Of a stretch of 64,000 nucleotides of DNA, positions 45,975-59,296 are shown in pieces. A program made the translations under genes and the position numbers. The DNA comes from Pseudomonadota bacterium (lineage in GTDB: Bacteria; Pseudomonadota; Gammaproteobacteria; Xanthomonadales; Xanthomonadaceae). Within the stretch, counting starts at the first letter, position 1; each line of letters starts with the position of its first letter. The notes beneath the pieces are model-generated. The model was given only the letters and a program-made list of their open reading frames with translations, did not search any database and had not been told where the DNA came from. The stretch lies in NCBI GenBank assembly GCA_021821195.1, contig JAKACT010000002.1:62001-126000 (forward strand), read 5' to 3'.

Positions 45975-48900
45975 ACGCATGCCCGTGGCTGGCGCCGCGC
46001 TGCTCGCGCTTGCACTGCTTGCGGCCGTTGGCAGCGGGTTCGCCGCCGATGGTGCCGCCGCCGCGCTGGCTTGGCTGGCGCAGGTGCCAGCCGCGCTGGG
46101 CATCGCGCTGCTGCGCGGTGGCCGCGACCGGCGCGCGCTGGCCATCGATGCCGGCCGGCTGGCACTGCTCTGGGGCGGCGGCTTCCTGCTGGCCGGCGCG
46201 CTGCTGGCCTGGCCGCTGCTGCGGCTGCGCGAAGCGCCGTCGCTGGGCCACGCGCTGGCGCTAGCCGGGCTGGCCGGTGCCCTGCTGGTGGCGCTGTGGT
46301 GGCGCTGGCCGGACTGGTACACGCTGGAACGCAGCGGCGGCAGCACGCAGTCGCGCTTCGCCACCCGCCAGGCGCAGGATCCCGCCGCTTGGCGCGGCCT
46401 GCTGCTGGGCGCGCTACCGGTGTTCCTGCTGCTGGCTGGCGGCCTGTTGCTGGCCTGGCCTGACCTGCTGGCCGGCAACGCCCGGCTGTTCGCCGGTATT
46501 GCCTACGCGTTGCTGCTGCCGCTGGCGCACCTCGCCCTGCAGTCGGCGGCGCCGGCCATCGCCCTGCACGGCCTGCCAGTGGTGGAAATGGACGCCGGCA
46601 CCGACGATGCCGGGCTGGCGGAAGAAGCGCTTGGGGGCGCGCCGGCGATCGCGCCGCTGCCCGCTGCGGACGAGGTCAGTTCCGCCGCCGAACTCGCCGG
46701 CCTGGGCCGGCAGCTGTACGCCGCCGCGCGGCTGGGTCGGGTCGAGCGCGCGCTGGCGCTGCTGGCGGCCGGGGCCGACCCGCACGCGCCGCTGGAACCC
46801 GATGCGCGCGACCGCCGCAGCCTGCCGGTACTAGCCGCGGTGCTGCCGGACCTGCGCCTGCTGCGCGCGCTGATCGAGCGCGGCGTCGACGTCAACGCCA
46901 TGCACGACGGCATGACGCCGCTGCTGGCAGCCACCCGCGACAGCTGGCATGGCCGCCCGGAAGCGGTGATGACCCTGCTCGCCAACGGCGCCGATCCGCG
47001 CATCGCCGACGCCGACGGCAACACCCCCTTGCACCACGCCGCGCGCAGCTCCGATCCCGGCGTGGCCGCGCTGCTGCGCGACGCCGCCGCGGCCATCGAT
47101 GCGCTCAACGCCGCTGGCCTGTCGCCGCTGGGCAGCGCCTGCGCCTGCGGCAACTGGCGGCTGGCGCGCTTCCTGCTGGAACGCGGGGCGCGCCCGGAGC
47201 CCGCAGGCGGACAGCCCGCCCTGCTGGCGGCGGCCGGCAGCGACGAAGACGATCCCGCCGGCGTCCTGCTGCTGCTGCGCCACAAGGCCAAGGCCAACGC
47301 CCGCGACGCGCGCGGCCGCAGCGCCCTGCACGAAGCCGCCGCGGCCGGCCACGCCGCCATCTGCCAGGCCCTGCTGGAAGCCGGCGCCGACGCCGATCCG
47401 CGCGACGGCGAAGGCCGCACGCCGCTGCTCGACGCCGCCCGCAGCGGCGCCCAGCCGGCGCTGGAAGTGCTGTTGGCCGCCGGTGCCGACGCCTGCGCCT
47501 GCGATGCCAGCGGTGCCAACGCCCTGCACCTGGCCTGCGCCGCGGAAGCGCCGTCGCCAGCACTGGTGCAGTTGCTGCTGGCGCAGGGTGTCGATCCGCA
47601 CGCCACCGACGCGCACGGGCGCAGCGCGGTGGATATCGCCGAGGCCACCGGCCGCTGGGCGCTGGCGGCCCTGCTCGACCCCGGCCGCAGCCCGGCGGCG
47701 GCACCCGGCGAGGACGAACTGCCGCCGGAGCGGCCACCCTCCCTGCTGCTGCGGGAAGCACTGCTGGAGGATGCGGACGCGACGCGCCTGCAGGGACTGG
47801 CGGCGCGACTGGAGCGCGCCGACTTCGACCACCTGCTGGCCGATGCCGAAATCACCGATAGCCCCGCACGCACCGACTGGCTGCTGCGCCAGGGCGCTAA
47901 CCCGGAGTACCGCTCCCCCGGCGCTCCCACGCCCCTCCGGGCCGCGCTGCTCCGCGGTGAAGCGGGCATGGCCGCCGCCCGCCGGCTGCTGGCATACGGC
48001 GCCTCACCGGCGGGTGCGGGTGGCCTGGCCGATTATCTGGCTGCCTGTCTTGAGGCGCCCACCGCCGACCCGGGCGGCGAAGCCTTCGCGCTGGAGCTGC
48101 TGGCGCGCGGCGCCGATCCGTTCGCCGCGTCCACCGCCGGTGATCCTCCGCTGCTGCTGGCGGTCCGGCTGGGCTGGCAGGCGTTGCTGCAACAGCTGCT
48201 GGGCCACGGCGTCGACCCCGACGCCTGCGATGGCCGCGGCATGAGCCCGCTGCACTTCGCCGCCAGCTTGGGGCGGCCCCGGATGCTGACCGCGCTGCTG
48301 GCCGCCGGCGCCGCGCCGGATCGACGCGCCGCCGACGGGCAGACCCCCCTGGGCATCGCCTTGGCCAGCGGCCAGCGCGACCTCGCCGACTGGCTGGACT
48401 GGCGCGGCTGGCCGCTGCCGCATCGGCCGCTGCGCGCCACCGACCTGCCGGCCGCCGCCATCACCGGCGACCGCGACGCGGTGCGCCGCCTGCTGGACCT
48501 AGGCTTCCCGGTCGACACCACCGACAGCCAAGGCTGCACCGCCCTGCTACGCGCGGCGGGCGGCGGGCACTTGGGGCTGGTCGAAGACCTGCTGGCGCGC
48601 GGCGCCGATCCCGGCCTGACCGCCAACACCGGCGCCACCGCGCTGTCCGCCGCGGTCAGCATGCGCCAGGCCGACATCGTCGAGCGCCTGCTGCAGGCCG
48701 GTTGCAGCCTGGAGCAGCGGCTGCCGGGCGAAGTCACCGTGCTGATGCTGGCCGCCGCGCTGGGCCTGCCGGAACTGGTGGCGCGGCTGCTGCGCGCCGG
48801 CGCCGACCTGCATGCGGTCGACGCGCAGGGCCAGGCGCCCCTGCACTGCGCGGCCCTATACGGCTTCACCGCGCGCGACCGCGCCCGCCTGCTGGCGCTG

Positions 48901-49302
48901 CTGGACGGCCTGCTGCTGGCCGGCGCCGACCCGCACCTGCCGGCAAGGAACGGCACCACCCCGCTGCTGCTGCTGCTGGGCGCGCGTGCCGAGCCCGGCA
49001 CGCCCAGCAGCGAGGACGTGCTGCTGGCCGCGCTGGAGCGGCTGCTGGACGAAGACGTGCGGCTGGACGCCCGCGACGCACGCGGCTACGGCCCCCTGCA
49101 CCTGGCCGCGTTGCACGGCCTGCGCCGCACGGTGCAGGCGCTGCTGCAGGCCGGCGCCGACCCGGCGCTGGCCGACACCGGCGGCCGCACCCCGCGCGAT
49201 GTCGCCCTGCTGCGCGGCTACGTGGACATCGCCGCCGAATTGATGCCGCCGGCCGCGCCGCCGCCGTCGGGCGTCTCGATGGCGCGCTTCCTGCGCGAAT
49301 AG
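45967..49302 (+). CDS. Large membrane-anchored ankyrin-repeat protein
   Basis: An 1111-residue protein. Residues of about 5-205 hold five or six hydrophobic segments; the C-terminal nine hundred residues carry roughly twenty ankyrin repeats (LLAAGADP, GNTPLHHAA, GMSPLHFAASLG type) in two blocks separated by a linker near 575-640. The repeat region is presumably cytosolic and protein-binding. No catalytic domain is seen. It follows ycgL with an 8-base overlap and precedes a convergent K+/H+ antiporter gene. Partners and function are unknown; ankyrin proteins of this size are often expected of host-associated bacteria. Confidence 0.9.
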   Translation: MPERMPVAGAALLALALLAAVGSGFAADGAAAALAWLAQVPAALGIALLRGGRDRRALAIDAGRLALLWGGGFLLAGALLAWPLLRLREAPSLGHALALAGLAGALLVALWWRWPDWYTLERSGGSTQSRFATRQAQDPAAWRGLLLGALPVFLLLAGGLLLAWPDLLAGNARLFAGIAYALLLPLAHLALQSAAPAIALHGLPVVEMDAGTDDAGLAEEALGGAPAIAPLPAADEVSSAAELAGLGRQLYAAARLGRVERALALLAAGADPHAPLEPDARDRRSLPVLAAVLPDLRLLRALIERGVDVNAMHDGMTPLLAATRDSWHGRPEAVMTLLANGADPRIADADGNTPLHHAARSSDPGVAALLRDAAAAIDALNAAGLSPLGSACACGNWRLARFLLERGARPEPAGGQPALLAAAGSDEDDPAGVLLLLRHKAKANARDARGRSALHEAAAAGHAAICQALLEAGADADPRDGEGRTPLLDAARSGAQPALEVLLAAGADACACDASGANALHLACAAEAPSPALVQLLLAQGVDPHATDAHGRSAVDIAEATGRWALAALLDPGRSPAAAPGEDELPPERPPSLLLREALLEDADATRLQGLAARLERADFDHLLADAEITDSPARTDWLLRQGANPEYRSPGAPTPLRAALLRGEAGMAAARRLLAYGASPAGAGGLADYLAACLEAPTADPGGEAFALELLARGADPFAASTAGDPPLLLAVRLGWQALLQQLLGHGVDPDACDGRGMSPLHFAASLGRPRMLTALLAAGAAPDRRAADGQTPLGIALASGQRDLADWLDWRGWPLPHRPLRATDLPAAAITGDRDAVRRLLDLGFPVDTTDSQGCTALLRAAGGGHLGLVEDLLARGADPGLTANTGATALSAAVSMRQADIVERLLQAGCSLEQRLPGEVTVLMLAAALGLPELVARLLRAGADLHAVDAQGQAPLHCAALYGFTARDRARLLALLDGLLLAGADPHLPARNGTTPLLLLLGARAEPGTPSSEDVLLAALERLLDEDVRLDARDARGYGPLHLAALHGLRRTVQALLQAGADPALADTGGRTPRDVALLRGYVDIAAELMPPAAPPPSGVSMARFLRE

Positions 49303-49384
49303 CGTGGGGAGCCTGCGCGTTGCTGGCGCAAGGATTCGCAGCGCGCTCGCGCAAATCGCGCCAAGCCGGCAGCCGGATGGAGCC

Positions 49385-51184
49385 TTACGCGGCCCCGGAG
49401 GGGGCGTCGCCACGGCCGCCGCCGGCATCGGCCTCGAACAGCACGTCCAGCTCCCGCCGCGCATCGCGGGTGGCCTGCAGCAGCGCGTCCTCGTCGTCCT
49501 GCAGCAGCCGCTGCTGCTCCAGCAGCGACTCGTCCCATTCGCGGAAGCGGCGCGCGCGGTCCTCGGCCTGCTCGCGCTCCATGCCCAGCGCCACCAGCAC
49601 CTCGCGGCCGATTTCCAGGCTGCTGCAGAAGGTTTCGCGCAGCGCCTCCGCGCCCAAGTCAATCAGCTGCCAGGCGTGGCGGCGGTCGCGCGCGCGCGCG
49701 AACACCCGCGCCTCCGGGTAGTGCTTGCGCACCAGCCGCACCATCCGCAGGCTGGCCTCGACCCCATTGATGGCGACCACGAAGATGCGGATCCGCGCGG
49801 CGCCGGCCGAGCGCAGCAGCGCCAACCGGGTCGGGTCGCCGTAGTAGATCTGGTCGGTGCCGATCTGCCGCGACAGGTTGACCTGCTCGATGTCCGGGTC
49901 GATCGCGATGAAGGCGATGCCCTGCGCGCGCAGCAGGCGGGCGACGATCTGGCCGAAGCGGCCGAAGCCGGCGATCAGCACCTGCGGGTGGCGATCCTGC
50001 GGGATCGCATCGTATTCGCCCGCTTGCGAGGCCAGCTTGTCGGGCAGCAGCTTCGACGCCAGCATCAGCAGCAACGGGGTGGCCGCCATCGACAGGCCGA
50101 CGATGGCGGTCAAGCGGTCGTGGGTGGCGGCATCCAGCAGCCGGGCCCGCGTCGCTTCGCCGAACACCACGAAGGCGAATTCGCCGCCCAGCGCCAACAC
50201 CGCCGCCAGCAGGCAGGCGCCGCGCCCGTCCAGGTGGCCCGGGCGCAGGCCCAGCGCGAACAGCAGCAGCGACTTCACCGCCAGCAGCGTGGCCACGCCC
50301 GCCGCGATCAGCAGCGGCTCGGCGAGGATCCGCTGCACGTCGATGCCCATGCCCACCGCCATGAAGAACAGGCCCAGCAGCAGGCCTTCGAACGGGCGGA
50401 TCTGCGCCTCCAGTTCGTGCCGGTATTCGGATTCGGCCAGCAGCACGCCGGCCAGGAACGCGCCCAAGCCCGCGCTCAAACCCGCCGCCTGCATCAACCA
50501 AGCGCTGCCCAACACCACCAGCAGGGCGGCGCCGGTGAATACTTCTGGCAGGTCGGTGCGGGCGATGACGCGGAACAGGTGGCGCAGCAGGTAGCGGCCG
50601 CCGATCACCAGTGCCGCGATCAGCGCCACCGCGCGCACCACCTCGCTCCATTCCAGCCCCACGCTCTTGGCCTTGCCCAGCAGCGGGATCGCCGCCAGCA
50701 GCGGGATCGCGGCGAGGTCCTGGAACAGCAGGATCGCGAAGGCCAACCGACCATGCTCGGTGGCCAGCTCCTTGCGCTCGGCCAGCAGCTGCAGGCCCAC
50801 CGCGGTGGACGACAGCGCCAGCCCCAGGCCCACCACCAGCGCCGCCTTCCAGCCCAACCCGACCAGCATCGCCAGCCCGCCCAGCGCCAGCCCGCACAGC
50901 AGCACCTGCAGGCCGCCGAGCAGGAAGATCGGCTTGCGCATCACCTTCAGCCGCGGCAGCGACAGCTCCAGCCCGATCACGAACAGCAGCATGACCACGC
51001 CGATCTCGCTGGCCGCCAGCACCTTGTCCGGGTCGCGCACCAGCGCCAGCTCGTGCGGGCCCAGCAGCACGCCGGTGGCGAGATAAGCGAGGATCGCGCC
51101 TAGCCCGAAGCGCTTGAACAGCGGCACCGCCAGCACCGCTGCCAGCAGGAAAACCAGTGCCAATTCCAGGCCGCCGCTGTCCAT
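49385..51184 (-). CDS. kefB: CPA2 monovalent cation:H+ antiporter, KefB/KefC type
   Basis: A 599-residue K+ efflux system. About twelve membrane segments occupy 1-380, with the GVVMLLFVIGLELSLPRL and ALSSTAVGLQLL motifs and LLFQDLAAIP around the ion path. A cytosolic TrkA-N/RCK domain follows (LIAGFGRFGQIVARLL, DPDIEQVNLS) and a charged coiled-coil tail. Family members are gated by glutathione adducts and acidify the cytosol against electrophiles. No KefG/KefF partner gene is adjacent. GGAAGG lies 5 bases before the ATG. KefB versus KefC cannot be decided. Confidence 0.9.
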   Translation of the reverse strand: MDSGGLELALVFLLAAVLAVPLFKRFGLGAILAYLATGVLLGPHELALVRDPDKVLAASEIGVVMLLFVIGLELSLPRLKVMRKPIFLLGGLQVLLCGLALGGLAMLVGLGWKAALVVGLGLALSSTAVGLQLLAERKELATEHGRLAFAILLFQDLAAIPLLAAIPLLGKAKSVGLEWSEVVRAVALIAALVIGGRYLLRHLFRVIARTDLPEVFTGAALLVVLGSAWLMQAAGLSAGLGAFLAGVLLAESEYRHELEAQIRPFEGLLLGLFFMAVGMGIDVQRILAEPLLIAAGVATLLAVKSLLLFALGLRPGHLDGRGACLLAAVLALGGEFAFVVFGEATRARLLDAATHDRLTAIVGLSMAATPLLLMLASKLLPDKLASQAGEYDAIPQDRHPQVLIAGFGRFGQIVARLLRAQGIAFIAIDPDIEQVNLSRQIGTDQIYYGDPTRLALLRSAGAARIRIFVVAINGVEASLRMVRLVRKHYPEARVFARARDRRHAWQLIDLGAEALRETFCSSLEIGREVLVALGMEREQAEDRARRFREWDESLLEQQRLLQDDEDALLQATRDARRELDVLFEADAGGGRGDAPSGAA

Positions 51185-51214
51185 CCGTTCCTTCCCTGCA
51201 ATCCCGCGACCAGC

Positions 51215-51859
51215 TTACGGCACGGCGGGATTGGTCGGCGCGCTGGTCGCGCAGCGGCTGGCCTTGACCTTCGCATCGACCGCATCGAACGCGGCCTGGC
51301 GCTCGCGGCGCGTGCCGTCATCGGCATAGCGCAGCTTGAACTCGGCCTCGTCCAGCCTTCTGTACCAGCTGGCGCACAGCTGCGCCTCCGGCACCGCGGC
51401 GCAGCTGTCCTGCTTCATCTCGCAGGCGCTGACCAGGCCCAACGAGGCGCGGCCATCGATGCCGGTCACCTGCAGCGGCGCGCAGCGCGGCGGCGGTTCG
51501 GCGCTCTCGCCGAAATAGGTTTCGCCTTCCCAAGTACGGCACTGGTACAGCGGTGGCGGCAGCGGCAGGCCGGCGGCCTCGGGCGCGGGCGCGCGCTTCG
51601 CGGCCGGGCCGCTGACCAGCACGAAGTCGCCATACACCGGGGGCGGCGGCGGCGTTTCGACCTGCGGCTTCCTGGCCGGCACCGGCATCGTCTTCACTTC
51701 GCCGATGCGGCGGATTTCCTGCTTCATGCCGGGCGCGCAGGGGGCGCCGTTCTGCATCGACACGTTGCCCTTGGCGTCGGTGCATTTGTAGAAGATGGTG
51801 TCCTGCGCCCACGTCGCCAGCGGCGCGCACAGGAGCAGCAATGCAAGCACCAAGCGCAT
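51215..51859 (-). CDS. DUF4124-type secreted protein, copy 1
   Basis: A 214-residue exported protein: signal peptide LVLALLLLCAPLATWA, then a short DUF4124-like domain (IFYKCTDAKGNVSMQNGAPC), a proline-rich linker, and a second cysteine-containing part (LYQCRTWEGETYFGE, several Cys). DUF4124 is a small conserved periplasmic domain of unknown function. The start is one base after the stop of the upstream paralogue (TGAGATG), so translation is probably coupled. Confidence 0.82.
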   Translation of the reverse strand: MRLVLALLLLCAPLATWAQDTIFYKCTDAKGNVSMQNGAPCAPGMKQEIRRIGEVKTMPVPARKPQVETPPPPPVYGDFVLVSGPAAKRAPAPEAAGLPLPPPLYQCRTWEGETYFGESAEPPPRCAPLQVTGIDGRASLGLVSACEMKQDSCAAVPEAQLCASWYRRLDEAEFKLRYADDGTRRERQAAFDAVDAKVKASRCATSAPTNPAVP

Positions 51860-51860
51860 C

Positions 51861-52529
51861 TCAGCGGCCCCCGCAGTCGTTGTCGAGGCGCGCGTTGAGC
51901 GCGCGCTCCTCCTCGCGCAGCAGGTCGCGTTCCTTTTCCTGCGCGTTGAAGAAGCGCGTGCGCAATGTGCTGCGGCGGTCGCGCAGGCGCGCGCAGGCCT
52001 CGGCCGGCGGCAGCATCGTGCAGTCGTCGCGGATCCAAGTGCCGCCGCCGGTGGCGACCGGCCAGTTGATGTCGCGATGCGGTGGGCGCATCACCCGCTC
52101 CTGATGGCCGATGTTGTCGCCCAGCACCGAGCGCGGTCGCACCACCGGATAGCCCAGCGTCCACAGCGGCACCCAGCGCGGATTGCCGCGGCCGTCGTCG
52201 CTGGTGTAGCGACCGCCTTCGGGCGTAACGCATTCGTACAGCGGCCGCGGCGGCGCCAGGTACACGGTGCGCGGCCCTGCCTGCGGCGCGGGCACGGCGG
52301 CATGCGGCTTCGCCGGGGCGGTTGGCGATGCCGGCGCATCGACCGGCCTGAGCATCTCGCGCGCCTGCTGCGCCTGGCCCTTCGCGCAGGGCGCGTCCTG
52401 CAGGCTGACCTTGCCGGCGGCGTCGGTGCAGCGATAGACGGTGACGGTGGCCGCCGGCTTGGCCTGCGCGCGCGCGCTGCCGGTGAACGGCAACAGCAGG
52501 CAGGCGGCAAGGAGGGCGGCGACACGCAT
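51861..52529 (-). CDS. DUF4124-type secreted protein, copy 2
   Basis: A 222-residue relative of the next gene: signal peptide LLAACLLLPFTGSARA, DUF4124-like VYRCTDAAGKVSLQDAPC, a Pro/Ala linker, and a second module with YECVTPEGGRYTSDDGRG and a C-terminal charged helix (NAQEKERDLLREEERALNAR) ending in Cys. Similar order of modules but low identity outside them. First gene of the pair, 54 bp after gltD's stop on the same side but transcribed toward the antiporter gene. Confidence 0.82.
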   Translation of the reverse strand: MRVAALLAACLLLPFTGSARAQAKPAATVTVYRCTDAAGKVSLQDAPCAKGQAQQAREMLRPVDAPASPTAPAKPHAAVPAPQAGPRTVYLAPPRPLYECVTPEGGRYTSDDGRGNPRWVPLWTLGYPVVRPRSVLGDNIGHQERVMRPPHRDINWPVATGGGTWIRDDCTMLPPAEACARLRDRRSTLRTRFFNAQEKERDLLREEERALNARLDNDCGGR

Positions 52530-52583
52530 GGCCCCATCTTGGCGCGTCGGCGCGCGCGGCGGAACCCCGCGCCGCGCGCGCTT

Positions 52584-58513
<5,930 letters not shown>

Positions 58514-58590
58514 GGTGGTGTCCGTGCAGGAGTTGGGGAACGCCCGCGTTCCGACTCTCCCTGTGGAACCCGATGCGCACCCCGACTAGA

Positions 58591-58603
58591 GCACAGTTTG
58601 TGC
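58591..58603. other. Short palindrome upstream of gltB
   Basis: GCACAGTTTGTGC in the 174-bp gap between divergently placed regulatory space of gltB and the end of tsaC. Half-sites are close to NtrC's GCAC/GTGC, but the spacing (five bases) is too short for NtrC. Possible site for another regulator; otherwise this gap shows no clear promoter. Confidence 0.25.
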
Positions 58604-58687
58604 AGCGCAACAAGAGGGTTTCGCGAAGAAATTTTCGTTGCAGGAGAAACCGCTTTTCCGTCCGCAAACGCAGGGCTGACGGGGGTT

Positions 58688-59248
58688 TCAGCGCAGGACG
58701 GCGCCGCTGCGTGCGTCGCGGATGGTGCTGGGCTGCGCGCGCCCGAGGGTTTCGCCCTCGGTGACGGCATCGACCCCGGCAACGATGCGCGGGTCGAGCT
58801 CCGCGCGCGCGTGCGGCGACGGCTCGCTGGCGATATTGGCGCTGGTCGACACCAGCGCGCCGCCGAAGCCATCGCACAGCCCGCGCACCAGCGGATGCGC
58901 GGTGACGCGCACCGCGATGCCGTCATGCGCGCCGGTGATCCAGCGCGGCGCGTCCTTCGACGCCGGCAGGATCCAGGTATTCGGCCCCGGCCAGCTGGCG
59001 CGCACTTCGGCCAGCTGCGATGCGGCAAGCGATGCGGTGTCGATGAACGGCGCGAGTTGCGCCTCGCTCGACGCGATCAGGATCAGGCCCTTGGCCACGT
59101 CACGCTGCTTGAGCGCCAGCAGGCGCAGCACCGCGGCCTCGTCGCGCGGATCGCAACCCAGTCCCCATACGCCCTCGGTGGGGTAGGCGATGACGCCGCC
59201 CCGATGGAGGGCGGCAACGACGTTGGCGAGGCTGGCGTGCATGTCCAT
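58688..59248 (-). CDS. tsaC: Threonylcarbamoyl-AMP synthase (TsaC/Sua5-YrdC)
   Basis: A 186-residue protein that makes threonylcarbamoyl-AMP for the t6A37 modification of tRNAs. VIAYPTEGVWGLGCDP, ALKQRD and the SANIASEPSP segment with preceding ALVST are characteristic of the YrdC fold. It is the short TsaC type without the Sua5 C-terminal domain. GGAAG sits 9 bases before the ATG at 59248. It lies 48 bp downstream of topA on the same strand. Confidence 0.94.
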   Translation of the reverse strand: MDMHASLANVVAALHRGGVIAYPTEGVWGLGCDPRDEAAVLRLLALKQRDVAKGLILIASSEAQLAPFIDTASLAASQLAEVRASWPGPNTWILPASKDAPRWITGAHDGIAVRVTAHPLVRGLCDGFGGALVSTSANIASEPSPHARAELDPRIVAGVDAVTEGETLGRAQPSTIRDARSGAVLR

Positions 59249-59296
59249 GCGGCAATTCTTCCGTCACCGCCGTCAAAGCGGCATGACGGCGGAGAC

